The notes below the pieces were generated by a model that ran no database searches, had not been told where the DNA came from, and saw only the letters and a list, made by a program, of their open reading frames with translations. From positions 62,001-126,000 of the forward strand of contig CAPEBR010000005.1 in assembly GCA_948602995.1 (NCBI GenBank): DNA of 64,000 bases. Direction: 5' to 3'. Shown here piece after piece: positions 1-7,603 of the stretch (positions are counted from its first letter, which is position 1; every line of letters starts with the position of its first letter). Source of the stretch: an uncultured Dorea sp. GTDB lineage: Bacteria > Bacillota > Clostridia > Lachnospirales > Lachnospiraceae. The translations under genes were made by a program, and so were the position numbers.

Positions 1-142
1 CCTGTATGTGAATACCCGTGAATGCATCACCGCGTGGGATACTATGGGCGGAATGCTGCGCTGTATCGCCTCAGGCGGAATCGGAACCCTGGTCTTCGTC
101 CTGTCCGGCATCCTGCTTTTAAAGAAAAAGGACTTATCCTGA
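1..142 (+). CDS. C-terminal end of a membrane protein, probably ABC transporter permease (partial)
   Basis: The frame is open from base 2 to a TGA at 140-142 and encodes 46 residues. They contain a hydrophobic segment (GIGTLVFVLSGILLL) followed by a basic tail, KKKDLS, as at the end of a permease whose last helix exits into the cytoplasm. The gene lies 30 bp upstream of a sensor kinase on the same strand. That arrangement (permease then kinase) is common in bacteriocin or lantibiotic self-protection loci of Firmicutes, so a LanE/LanG-like permease is my inference. Only the tail is visible, so the family is not proven. Confidence 0.45.
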   Translation, partial: LYVNTRECITAWDTMGGMLRCIASGGIGTLVFVLSGILLLKKKDLS

Positions 143-172
143 CCAGCGCAGCATGAAGAAGGAGGCATTCCT

Positions 173-1186
173 ATGATTAAGACAGCTCTGCTGATGATAC
201 TCATTGTCCTATGCGGATATATAGTATTCCGATATGTTTCACTCATCCATGGTATCCGGGAAATTGTCCGGGAGCTGCAGGAAATACAGAAAGACCTTAC
301 CCAGAATCAGATGCTGCACCTGCCCATGCCGGACCGGCATCTGAGCGGCCTTCTGTATACCTTTAATTGTGCACTGAAATCACTCCAGGCGGAACGCCTC
401 GAATACGAGAAAAGAGAAAAAGATTTTCAGAAACAGATTGAGAATATCAGCCACGATCTGCGCACGCCTCTGACTGTAATTCTCGGCTATCTGAAGCTAT
501 TCAGAAAATCCCCTGCCGCGCAGTATTCTGACTGCCCGGAATTAGATGAAACCCTGGAGATTGTAGAGCATAAAGCCGAATCCATGAAGCAGCTGGTAGA
601 AGAATTCTATGATTATTCCCGCGTAAACGCCGGTGATTTTGTCCTCAAGGCTGAGCCGGTTGACATCTCCCGGCTTCTCCGGGAATCCCTTATGGGAAAT
701 TTTGCTCTTCTAGAACAGGCGCACCTGACGGTAGAGGCAGTCATCCCGGAACACCCTGTATGGGTGTCCGGCGGAGAATCCCCTGTAGACCGAATTCTCT
801 TTAACCTGTTTCAGAATGCAGGCAGATATGCACATTCCTGGCTTCGGATCGCCGTAGAGGAAGAACCGGCTGCTGTCTTTGTTCTGTTTTCCAACGACAC
901 GCTGCTCCTCTCCAGGGAAGATATTCCCCGGCTGTTCGACCGTTTTTATATGCAGGATGCCTCCCGCAGCCAGAGCGGCACTGGCCTGGGGCTGACTGTG
1001 GCAAAAGCCCTGGCAGAGGAAATGCACGGCTCCCTTCAGGCGTATGTCATGGAAAGTCAGGAGGCCGGGGAGAAGGATGCGCTGACGGTCTGCTTTAAAC
1101 TACGCCTGCCCATCCAGGATACACCCCCGCAGAGTAGACAGGTGCACGATAAGGAGGCAACAGACGAACAAATTGCGAGTGCATAA
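173..1186 (+). CDS. Membrane sensor histidine kinase
   Basis: A 337-residue kinase with one N-terminal membrane helix (about residues 4-26) and no room for a large extracellular sensor. A linker follows, then a HisKA dimerisation helix with the phospho-acceptor His94 in ISHDLRTPLT. The ATPase domain shows an N box (NLFQNAGRYAH, about 211-221), an F box (LFDRFYM) and a G2 box (GTGLGLTVAKAL). It would autophosphorylate and pass phosphate to a response regulator, which is not in the window and probably lies upstream. A good ribosome site (AAGGAGG) precedes the ATG. The upstream permease tail suggests a role in antimicrobial-peptide sensing or immunity; this is inference. Confidence 0.88.
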   Translation: MIKTALLMILIVLCGYIVFRYVSLIHGIREIVRELQEIQKDLTQNQMLHLPMPDRHLSGLLYTFNCALKSLQAERLEYEKREKDFQKQIENISHDLRTPLTVILGYLKLFRKSPAAQYSDCPELDETLEIVEHKAESMKQLVEEFYDYSRVNAGDFVLKAEPVDISRLLRESLMGNFALLEQAHLTVEAVIPEHPVWVSGGESPVDRILFNLFQNAGRYAHSWLRIAVEEEPAAVFVLFSNDTLLLSREDIPRLFDRFYMQDASRSQSGTGLGLTVAKALAEEMHGSLQAYVMESQEAGEKDALTVCFKLRLPIQDTPPQSRQVHDKEATDEQIASA

Positions 1187-1187
1187 T

Positions 1188-2462
1188 TCAGGCTTCCCGA
1201 ATAGCAAGAAAAATATTCCTTGCGCCCATTGCAATCCCAAGTGACACAACACCTGAAAATAAAACAACAGCATACTCAGACCCTTTACAGATTTCAAACA
1301 AAATACCATATAATGCGTTGCCAAGGGGCTGCGCACACATAGAAACCGTAAGAAGAACAGCAATCACCTTGCCGATTATATTTTGCGGTGTTTCTTTCTG
1401 AACAAAGGACATCATCTGCACCGTAAAAATTGTAGAAAACACCATGACGCCAAAACAACATATGGTTATAATGACATAATTCATCATTCCGGATGAAAAC
1501 AGTATCAATGCTGCTCCGATTGGGAACACACATGCTGAGCAGGCAATGATCAGCTTACCCGACTGATGGATTTCCAGCCTGTCTGAGAAAACACCTGCAC
1601 AGATGCCGCCAGAAAGTCCTCCTGCCGCCAGTGCCCCCTCTGCAAAGCCATAAAGCCTGTTTGCCTGTGAAGCCTCCAGATTCAGCACCTCCGTTACCAG
1701 ATACGGCAATCCAACAATAATCATTGCAGACAGGAAGAAATTAATCCCGCAGACTACAAGAAGGACTTTTCCGATAACCGGCTTCTCTCTCCGGATAAAG
1801 CGTACGCTCTCTGTAAAATCAGTTCTGGCCGTCTTCCATATCCCTCCGTCCGAAGGCTGCTTCTGAAATGGAATCCTGATAAAAATCTCCATAACCGCCG
1901 ACAGACTAAAGCATATCATGCAGACCCACAGCACAGGTTCCAATCCATATGCACTATATAAAATGCCGCCGAGCACAGGGCCTGTCAGGGACGAAAAAGA
2001 GCTTATTGTATTAATGACCGAATTTGCCGCCATAAAATGAGCCTGGTCTGTCAGTGCAGGGATACTTGCCTGCACGGATGGCTGGTATGCCCCGGCAATG
2101 CCGTACAGAAGCATCAGTGTAACCGTCAGAAGGAGAATGAGATTCCCTCCATTCATGAGCAGGGAAAACACAAATATAACTCCCGCCGTAAAAAAATCCA
2201 GTATTACCATAACATTCCTTTTATTTACCCTGTCTGCGACAATACCGCCTATGGGAGACAGCAGGACTGCCGGAATAAACGCACACGCTGTTACAGTTCC
2301 ATAAAGTGCAGAGGAGCCTGTCAGATTCAATAAATATAAAGGCAATGCAAATCTGACCGCCGCGTTTCCAAACAGTGAAATAATCTGCCCGATGACAACT
2401 AACGTAAAATCCTTTGAAAACAGTTTCGTATTCTTCACATCTTCCTTATCAATATATTTCAT
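1188..2462 (-). CDS. MFS efflux transporter
   Basis: About 425 residues with roughly twelve hydrophobic helices. The first helix region (FTLVVIGQIISLFGNAAVRF) and the loop ADRVNKRNVM are typical of the MFS drug and macrolide exporter group. I chose the ATG at 2462 rather than an upstream TTG because AAAGGAG sits 6 bases before that ATG and overlaps the TTG. It lies directly downstream of a TetR-family gene on the same strand, the usual pairing of an exporter with its drug-responsive repressor. It ends one base from the end of the convergent kinase gene. The substrate cannot be read from the sequence. Confidence 0.88.
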   Translation of the reverse strand: MKYIDKEDVKNTKLFSKDFTLVVIGQIISLFGNAAVRFALPLYLLNLTGSSALYGTVTACAFIPAVLLSPIGGIVADRVNKRNVMVILDFFTAGVIFVFSLLMNGGNLILLLTVTLMLLYGIAGAYQPSVQASIPALTDQAHFMAANSVINTISSFSSLTGPVLGGILYSAYGLEPVLWVCMICFSLSAVMEIFIRIPFQKQPSDGGIWKTARTDFTESVRFIRREKPVIGKVLLVVCGINFFLSAMIIVGLPYLVTEVLNLEASQANRLYGFAEGALAAGGLSGGICAGVFSDRLEIHQSGKLIIACSACVFPIGAALILFSSGMMNYVIITICCFGVMVFSTIFTVQMMSFVQKETPQNIIGKVIAVLLTVSMCAQPLGNALYGILFEICKGSEYAVVLFSGVVSLGIAMGARNIFLAIREA

Positions 2463-2509
2463 AATTTCTCCTTTCAAATACCAAACGTCGGTATGTAAAT
2501 ATTTGAAAA

Positions 2510-2533
2510 AAATTGCCCATTTAAAAGGGCAGA
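2510..2533 (-). terminator. Short hairpin with T-run between tetR-type gene and MFS gene
   Basis: On the minus strand TGCCC and GGGCA flank an 8-base loop and are followed by a run of seven T residues. It lies just after the TetR stop codon, so it probably lowers read-through into the exporter gene. The stem is only 5 bp, so termination may be partial. Between it and the MFS start lies the inverted repeat ATACC-N7-GGTAT, a possible extra control site. Confidence 0.5.
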
Positions 2534-2536
2534 TTT

Positions 2537-3190
2537 TTATTTACTCTTCTGATAGATTGAGGTCAGCTCCTGCAGTCTTTCTAATATATCGTCATCTACA
2601 ACATCCAGTCCCAGCCCCTGCATCATCTGACGGAATACCATAAACTTACAGTAAGATTCTTCCTCGGAGCTGTCAAAGATCATAGGATTCATCCAGACAT
2701 TCGCTGCCAGTAAAATCAGTTCAGCCAATTGCTCCGGATAGTCCGTTTTAATAGAACCGTCTGAAATTCCCTGCCTGATAATCGGAAGAATATAATTAGG
2801 CGCCGCCTCGTCTATGGTATCATGCAAAAGACTGAAGAGAAGCTTCGGGTTCTTATGAAAATCCGGAGCCACGGTAAAAATATCGTTCTGTACAGGCCGT
2901 CTGACTGACTCTCTGAAAATCGTTTTCAGCTTTTCCTGTCCGCTAATGTCAGAACGGTCACGGATATCCGCAAGCATCTGATTTGATTCAGCCGTTATTC
3001 TGTCTGTAACCGCGACTAATATATCTTCCTTAGACTTAAAATGGTGATAGATGGCACCTTTACTAAGACCGCCCAACTGATCAATGATGTCCTGAATGGA
3101 TGTATGCTCATATCCCTTCTCCATAAACAGGCGGAAAGCCGTATCCAGAATCAGATTCACGGTTTCCTCGGGGTGCTTATTTCTTGCCAC
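2537..3190 (-). CDS. TetR family transcriptional regulator
   Basis: A 217-residue regulator. The N-terminal helix-turn-helix spans about residues 20-55 (TSIQDIIDQLGGLSKGAIYHHF), with the AIYHHFKSKEDI recognition-helix signature of TetR proteins; the rest is a helical ligand-binding domain. I prefer the GTG start at 3190 because GGAGGG lies 8 bases before it, giving MARNKHPEETV, a typical TetR start. It probably represses itself and the downstream exporter: two palindromes lie in its own promoter (3247-3295). The ligand is unknown. Confidence 0.88.
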   Translation of the reverse strand: MARNKHPEETVNLILDTAFRLFMEKGYEHTSIQDIIDQLGGLSKGAIYHHFKSKEDILVAVTDRITAESNQMLADIRDRSDISGQEKLKTIFRESVRRPVQNDIFTVAPDFHKNPKLLFSLLHDTIDEAAPNYILPIIRQGISDGSIKTDYPEQLAELILLAANVWMNPMIFDSSEEESYCKFMVFRQMMQGLGLDVVDDDILERLQELTSIYQKSK

Positions 3191-3246
3191 TGTTTCATCC
3201 CTCCCTTCCACATAGCTGCTGTCCACTCAGTGAACAGGACTCTTTA

Positions 3247-3295
3247 CATACTTTTAGTATGTATAATATTATCATACTAAAAGTATGTTTGTCAA
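3247..3295 (-). promoter_or_regulatory. Promoter with two identical palindromic operators for the TetR gene
   Basis: Reading the minus strand, TTGACA (3290-3295) is followed 17-18 bases later by ATAATA/TAATAT (3266-3272). The spacer and the region just past the -10 each hold a 15-bp site: CATACTTTTAGTATG at 3247-3261 and its exact complement CATACTAAAAGTATG at 3273-3287. Each site is itself a 6-3-6 palindrome. One sits between -35 and -10 and the other just after the -10, the classic layout for repression by a dimeric TetR protein. Confidence 0.8.
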
Positions 3296-3411
3296 TCGTA
3301 ATCTGTCCTTCGTATTCTTTCAATCACACATGTATGTTTCCGCTTCCCCACCGGTGCGTTTTTATCATAATTAATACCCACCAGTAAAATTTCACCGCTT
3401 ATTTCCAGGAT

Positions 3412-3939
3412 TCAGATACACTCCCATAACACATCCCTCCCCGCAGGATCCAGCGCAAGCTCCAGGCATTTCCAGCTTTCATTCAGAATGTCATAGCTCT
3501 CCCACTGTCCTGTGTCCTGAAAACCCACTGATTTATAACAGAGATATGCCGGTTCATTATTCTCAAACACTCCGAGGGTGATCCTTCCAACTTTTAAAAT
3601 GCCGAATGCATATTGTACGGCGAGCTTCAGCATCTGCCTGCCATAACCCCTGCCCCGCTTTGAATCATCCACAATGATAAAGCCAAAACGGAGAAGCTTC
3701 TTCTCTTCATCAAGAAACCTCATGAATAACTGTCCGGTTATTCCCGTTTCGTCAAATGCTGCCATAACGAAAAAATCATCTCTGTATGCAAAGGAATCAT
3801 AGCAGGCATTCAGCTCATCCGCAGTAACCGGATAATGCTTAAGCCTCCCTGCACACCATTTATAAAATGCCGTTTCATCCTTTATCCAGGAAACAACTGC
3901 CTCCCCGTCACAGGGTTTATAAGGTCTTAGTCTTAACAT
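3412..3939 (-). CDS. GNAT family N-acetyltransferase
   Basis: A 175-residue protein beginning MLRLRPYKPCDGEAVVSWI, the opening strand of RimJ/RimL-type acetyltransferases. The acetyl-CoA binding motif A is visible as RGRGYGRQMLKLAVQYAF, followed by NEPAYLCYKSVGF, a typical motif B with the NxxAxxxYxxxGF pattern. The start has GGGAGGAG seven bases upstream. The acetyl acceptor (a protein N terminus, amino sugar or small molecule) cannot be told from sequence. It appears to be a single-gene unit. Confidence 0.85.
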   Translation of the reverse strand: MLRLRPYKPCDGEAVVSWIKDETAFYKWCAGRLKHYPVTADELNACYDSFAYRDDFFVMAAFDETGITGQLFMRFLDEEKKLLRFGFIIVDDSKRGRGYGRQMLKLAVQYAFGILKVGRITLGVFENNEPAYLCYKSVGFQDTGQWESYDILNESWKCLELALDPAGRDVLWECI

Positions 3940-3955
3940 CCTTTACTCCTCCCTC

Positions 3956-4091
3956 TCAAATGATATCCTTTTCGGACTTCAGATCAATACCGGAACTGTC
4001 ACCGTGTCTTGCTGCGAGCGAAATAGGCGCAACATCTTTTATCTCAAAGGTTACAAAATCATTGCCGAATTGAACCAGCTACATCAGCCAT
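3956..4091 (-). pseudogene. Small frameshifted gene remnant, unknown function
   Basis: A strong ribosome site (GGAGGTG) precedes ATG at 4091, which starts MADVAGSIRQ and then stops. One base out of phase, an open frame continues as NDFVTFEIKDVAPISL, then AARHGDSSGIDLKSEKDII and stops at 3956. Both halves look like real coding sequence and a single-base indel near 4060 would join them into about 45 residues. I do not recognise the family. It may be a decayed gene or the leftover 5' end of a larger one. Confidence 0.35.
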
Positions 4092-4106
4092 TGAGTATCA
4101 CCTCCA

Positions 4107-4133
4107 TTTACTGTGAACGGAGTGAACAGTAAC
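4107..4133. repeat. Family A minimal palindromic repeat (27 bp)
   Basis: A copy of the 27-bp unit with ends TTTACTGTGAAC and GTGAACAGTAAC. The same unit recurs at 9362, 11822, 52068 and inside the longer elements at 28754 and 58133. Confidence 0.75.
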
Positions 4134-4138
4134 TATAA

Positions 4139-4172
4139 AAGGGGGAAAATTAAAAATGCCCCGTCCCCAACC
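4139..4172. repeat. Degenerate family B repeat, left of the Rrf2 gene
   Basis: Contains AAAATTAAAAATGCCCC and GTCCCCAAC, one arm of the GGGGACGGGGC palindrome with the other arm eroded. A nearly identical degenerate copy in the same orientation lies at 4705-4737, so the two flank the Rrf2 gene as direct repeats. Confidence 0.7.
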
Positions 4173-4247
4173 TTGAAAGGCCATCCAATACATGGTATGA
4201 TGCAAGTGTCAAAAAACAGTACCATCAAAGCTAAGAGGTGATTCCAT

Positions 4248-4685
4248 ATGAAAATTTCAACAAAGGGCCGCTATGCCCTCCGGATGCTTTTAGACCTTGC
4301 AGAACATCAGAACTGCGGTTATATTGCTCTTAAAGATGTCGCAAAACGGCAGAATATTTCAAAAAAATATCTAGAACAGATTATCCCGGTATTTAATAAA
4401 ACCGGATTTCTGAAAACAAACCGGGGCTCCCAGGGCGGCTACCAGCTTGCAAAAACGCCTGATAAATATACGGTCGGAGACGTCTTAAGACTGACAGAGG
4501 GAAACCTGTCTCCTGTTGCATGCGCAGAGCAGGATCCCATAGAGTGCGACCGCAGTACTGAGTGTCCCATGCTCCCTGTATGGCAGGGTCTCACACGGGT
4601 TATCAATGAATACCTGGACGGAATAACACTGCAGGATATCATTGAGCAGCAGAAAGAGCGGTATATGTATGATTATATGATCTAA
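4248..4685 (+). CDS. Rrf2 family regulator (CymR/IscR-like)
   Basis: A 145-residue winged-helix regulator opening MKISTKGRYALRMLLDLAEH, the family hallmark. The recognition helix region is NISKKYLEQIIPVF (about 36-49) and the wing is RGSQGGYQL. Three cysteines at 92, 100 and 106 match the cluster-binding region of IscR in position, so an Fe-S ligand is possible. It faces cysK convergently; Rrf2 proteins of the CymR type repress cysteine biosynthesis genes, and a 13-bp palindrome stands upstream of cysK (5688-5700). A role in sulfur or Fe-S control is therefore likely, but target assignment is inference. It is flanked by direct family B repeats. Confidence 0.85.
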   Translation: MKISTKGRYALRMLLDLAEHQNCGYIALKDVAKRQNISKKYLEQIIPVFNKTGFLKTNRGSQGGYQLAKTPDKYTVGDVLRLTEGNLSPVACAEQDPIECDRSTECPMLPVWQGLTRVINEYLDGITLQDIIEQQKERYMYDYMI

Positions 4686-4704
4686 AATACACTACACATC
4701 AGAG

Positions 4705-4737
4705 AAGGGCAAAATTAAAAATGCCCCGTCCCCAACT
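4705..4737. repeat. Degenerate family B repeat, right of the Rrf2 gene
   Basis: Shares a 26-base run with the copy at 4139-4172, in the same orientation. It sits between the convergent Rrf2 and cysK genes, where the intact family members act as terminators. Here only the GGGCA/TGCCC inner arms can still pair. Confidence 0.7.
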
Positions 4738-4740
4738 GTG

Positions 4741-5670
4741 TTATTCGTCAAACATCGGTGTAGAGAGATACCGCTCTCCTGTATCCGGAAGGAGCGCCAC
4801 GATGACCTTTCCTTTATTTTCCGGCCGCTTTGCAAGCTCTGATGCTGCGTACACAGCGGCTCCTGAGGAAATTCCTACAAGAATCCCTTCCTTTCTGGCA
4901 AGGTATCTTCCGGTTTCAAAGGCATCCTCATTCTTAACAGCAATCACCTCGTCATAAACACTGGTGTTCAATGTGTCCGGTACAAATCCGGCACCAATCC
5001 CCTGAATTTTGTGTGGTCCCGGTGTCCCTTTTGAAAGAACCGGAGAACCTGCAGGCTCCACAGCCACAACCTTTACCTCCGGGTTCCGGCTCTTCAGATA
5101 TTCACCCACACCGGATACTGTGCCGCCTGTACCTACACCTGCTACAAAAATATCCACCTTTCCGTCTGTGTCCTCCCAAATCTCCGGACCTGTCGTACTC
5201 CTGTGGGTCGCGGGGTTTGCCGCATTGGTAAACTGACTTGGAATAAAGCTGTCCGGCATCTCGTCTGCAAGCTCCTGCGCCCTGGCAATCGCTCCCTTCA
5301 TCCCTTTTGTTCCGTCTGTAAGCACAAGCTCTGCGCCATATGCCTTTAGCAGGTTACGTCTTTCAATACTCATTGTCTCCGGCATGGTGAGAATGATCCG
5401 ATACCCTCTCGCAGCCGCCACCGATGCGAGACCAATCCCCGTGTTGCCGCTAGTCGGCTCAATAATCACAGAGCCCGGCTTTAGAATTCCTTTATCTTCC
5501 GCTTCGTCAATCATGGCTTTTGCAATCCTGTCCTTGACACTCCCGGCGGGATTAAAATACTCCAGCTTTCCGTAAATCTGGGCATCCAGCTTCTCTCCTG
5601 CAATGTAATTCGTGAGTTTCAAAAGCGGAGTTCCTCCAATCAGATCTGTAATTCTTTCATATATTTTCAT
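4741..5670 (-). CDS. cysK: Cysteine synthase A (O-acetylserine sulfhydrylase)
   Basis: A 309-residue PLP enzyme making cysteine from O-acetylserine and sulfide in the cytosol. Visible landmarks are the PLP lysine Lys46 in NPAGSVKDRIA, the substrate loop PTSGNTGIGLA, the phosphate-binding loop GVGTGGTVSG and the C-terminal LLPDTGERYLST. Length matches the family. It has its own strong promoter and a palindrome in the 5' untranslated region, consistent with control by an Rrf2-type regulator such as the convergent neighbour. Confidence 0.95.
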   Translation of the reverse strand: MKIYERITDLIGGTPLLKLTNYIAGEKLDAQIYGKLEYFNPAGSVKDRIAKAMIDEAEDKGILKPGSVIIEPTSGNTGIGLASVAAARGYRIILTMPETMSIERRNLLKAYGAELVLTDGTKGMKGAIARAQELADEMPDSFIPSQFTNAANPATHRSTTGPEIWEDTDGKVDIFVAGVGTGGTVSGVGEYLKSRNPEVKVVAVEPAGSPVLSKGTPGPHKIQGIGAGFVPDTLNTSVYDEVIAVKNEDAFETGRYLARKEGILVGISSGAAVYAASELAKRPENKGKVIVALLPDTGERYLSTPMFDE

Positions 5671-5687
5671 AAAAATCCCCCTTTCTT

Positions 5688-5760
5688 AATACCTAGTATT
5701 TATATATGTTTTATATACTTTATGTGTTTTTATATTATCAGTACGCTTTGTATTTGTCAA
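5688..5760 (-). promoter_or_regulatory. cysK promoter and candidate Rrf2-type operator
   Basis: On the minus strand TTGACA (5755-5760) and TAATAT (5732-5737) are separated by 17 bp. Downstream, between the start of transcription and the ribosome site (AAAGGGGG), is the perfect 5-3-5 palindrome AATACTAGGTATT (5688-5700). Binding by the neighbouring Rrf2 protein is a reasonable guess, not shown. Confidence 0.7.
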
Positions 5761-5960
5761 TGCCATTTTTCAAAAATCTCGGCACACCTGTTCAGTATGG
5801 ATATAATGAAACAAACGTCAAAAGGAGCATGTGCTCCATGCCTGCATGAAACGCGCCGGAGGTAATACGCAATATTATGCTGGACTGCTACGGCCTGGAT
5901 GTTTCCCGCACTCTGCCTGCCCAGTATTCTGACTGCAAATACATCAATCTGCTGCCCCGG
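5761..5960 (+). other. Intergenic stretch with a possible 5' gene fragment
   Basis: GGAGGTAAT precedes ATG at 5877, followed by about 28 plausible codons (MLDCYGLDVSRTLPAQYSDC and on) before the frame runs antisense into the VOC gene. A 15-base run, CAGTATTCTGACTGC, is shared with the kinase gene at 521-535. It could be a truncated gene start; the support is weak. Confidence 0.2.
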
Positions 5961-6323
5961 TCACATGGGCGTCCCCACCTCAATCAGGTTCCCGTCAGGA
6001 TCATAAAACCGGATCACCTTTTGTCCCCAGCTGTGTGTCATAAGCCTGTTGACATACCTGACCTGCGGATACAGATTTTCAAGTTTCTGAATGAATTCCT
6101 CCAGGTCCTCCTCCTCAAAATACAGCTCACAGGAGTGATTCTCCGGGATGATCTCCTTCCCAAGAAACTCTTTCCATATTTTTTCATCCTGAAGGACAAG
6201 TCCTTCTGTCAGAATCATATTGCCGTCATGATCCAGTATCAGATCAAGACCAAACAGATCATGATAGAACTTTCTTGATTTTTCAATATCCTTTACAACA
6301 ATCAATACATTTTTCAACTTCAT
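5961..6323 (-). CDS. VOC (glyoxalase/bleomycin-resistance fold) family protein
   Basis: A 120-residue single-domain member of the vicinal oxygen chelate superfamily: it starts MKLKNVLIVVKDIEKSRKFY and ends with RFYDPDGNLIEVGTPM, where the family carries its last metal-ligand Glu. Start ATG at 6323 is favoured over a GTG three codons earlier because AGG lies at proper distance. It overlaps the 3' end of the Ham1-GNAT gene by about 40 bases, so the two are translationally linked. Substrate unknown; such proteins are lyases, dioxygenases or resistance binders. Confidence 0.85.
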   Translation of the reverse strand: MKLKNVLIVVKDIEKSRKFYHDLFGLDLILDHDGNMILTEGLVLQDEKIWKEFLGKEIIPENHSCELYFEEEDLEEFIQKLENLYPQVRYVNRLMTHSWGQKVIRFYDPDGNLIEVGTPM

Positions 6324-7461
6324 TTTTTTCACCTGCCAAATCTAATTTCATATATATTGAAGAATCCATTGGGCTGTCATTATACCGGCCTGTTTCGCAA
6401 AACCCGTACTTTTTGTACAGATGAAGCGCTCCCTTCAAAAATGGGAGGGTATCTAACAGCATATAAGAATAGCCTGCTTTTTTCGCTTCTGTGATAATCT
6501 TGTGCACCAGCCGGTCTCCGATCTGCTTCCCCCGGAACTGCTGCCTTACATAGAGACGTTTCATTTCACAATTCTGATCGTCAATCCTTCTCAGCGCTAT
6601 ACAGCCTGCCGTCTCTCCATTATAACGGGCCAGATACAGCCTGCCATATGGAAGGCCATACTTGGCTTCCAGGTGCTTTAGCTCCTCATCATAACACTGG
6701 ACATCCAGGTATTTCTGAAATGAACTGTCACCTTCAATCAGCATATCCGTATATTCCGAAAACAACGCACCTGTCTCCTGCGAAAACCCATAGGCAGGAA
6801 TGATTTCCAGATCATCACTTTCCGGCAAAATGCCTAAAGCCTCCTTTAAAAACCGAATGAGCCTTTTCTGGTACGCTCTCTCCACAATATCCTCCTCCGA
6901 CATATCATACTTTCTATCTCCTTCACAGACAAAATATGTCAGGTCCTTCCTGTTGAGTGAAAGAGAATCTAACGGCCAGCCTGCATGCCTCTTTTCTGAC
7001 GGCGTGTCAACCATATAAAAAGCATTCTCTTTTCTGCTCTCACTGTTTTCCATAAAAGATGAAACAAGTCCTCTGTTATTCACTGCAATCCCATCCAGGT
7101 AATAAGCCGTCACCCTTCCCCCAAGGGAATGAACCAGCCCGGAATAATACTCTATCATTTCCTCATCATCCAGCCGCCTGCTGCCCCGGGGCTCCCTGAT
7201 GTGCAGGCCAGGCTGCCGGTAGTCATCCAGAGGCATATCTTCAAAATACAGTCCGGAATCATTGCAGATGACAAAATCACAGAAGCTTCCGTAATACTTT
7301 GCCTTTATGACCGCATTCTCCTCAGGCGTTTTTCCTGTCTCTTCCGGTTCCGTGTAAATTCCCAGGTCACTGAGAGTACAGAATTCTATGTCGCAGCCGT
7401 CCAGGAGCTCTTCGAAACGATTCACCTTGGACGGATTGGTTGTACCTATCAAAACTTTCAT
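6283..7461 (-). CDS. Fusion protein: Ham1/RdgB-like nucleotide pyrophosphatase + GNAT acetyltransferase
   Basis: A 392-residue two-domain protein. Residues 1 to about 205 look like the Ham1/RdgB inosine-xanthosine triphosphatase fold: the start MKVLIGTTNPSKVNRFEELL matches the T-x-N-x-x-K nucleotide-binding loop, and EETGKTPEENAVIKAKYYG and CNDSGLYFEDM match the conserved metal and substrate segments. From about 220 to 375 there is a GNAT domain, with motif A as LYVRQQFRGKQIGDRLVHK and motif B as LKGALHLYKKYGFCETG. The fusion is unusual. It may couple clean-up of a modified nucleotide with acetyl transfer, but that is speculation. ATG has AGGAGA upstream. Confidence 0.78.
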   Translation of the reverse strand: MKVLIGTTNPSKVNRFEELLDGCDIEFCTLSDLGIYTEPEETGKTPEENAVIKAKYYGSFCDFVICNDSGLYFEDMPLDDYRQPGLHIREPRGSRRLDDEEMIEYYSGLVHSLGGRVTAYYLDGIAVNNRGLVSSFMENSESRKENAFYMVDTPSEKRHAGWPLDSLSLNRKDLTYFVCEGDRKYDMSEEDIVERAYQKRLIRFLKEALGILPESDDLEIIPAYGFSQETGALFSEYTDMLIEGDSSFQKYLDVQCYDEELKHLEAKYGLPYGRLYLARYNGETAGCIALRRIDDQNCEMKRLYVRQQFRGKQIGDRLVHKIITEAKKAGYSYMLLDTLPFLKGALHLYKKYGFCETGRYNDSPMDSSIYMKLDLAGEKNEVEKCIDCCKGY

Positions 7462-7496
7462 GATCTTCTCCTATCACGGACTGAAACGTCAGCATT

Positions 7497-7603
7497 TTTC
7501 TCCGTTTGAGATAATATGCCAAAGCGGTTAATACTGTCGTCTTTCCATACTGCCTGGCACGGTTTATGACAAAATACTTTTCCCATAACTCTCCTGTTCC
7601 CAC
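7497..7603 (-). pseudogene. Fragment of an AAA-ATPase-like protein (Walker A region only)
   Basis: Starting at a GTG (7603), the frame reads ELWEKYFVINRARQYGKTT and then VLTALAYYLKRRKM. The INRARQYGKTT part is the nucleotide-binding loop seen in the large AAA-ATPase-like/PD-DExK family of Firmicutes and Bacteroidetes. After about 35 residues the similarity stops where the Ham1-GNAT gene begins, so the rest of the gene is gone. It overlaps the end of the next hypothetical gene in another frame. Confidence 0.5.
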
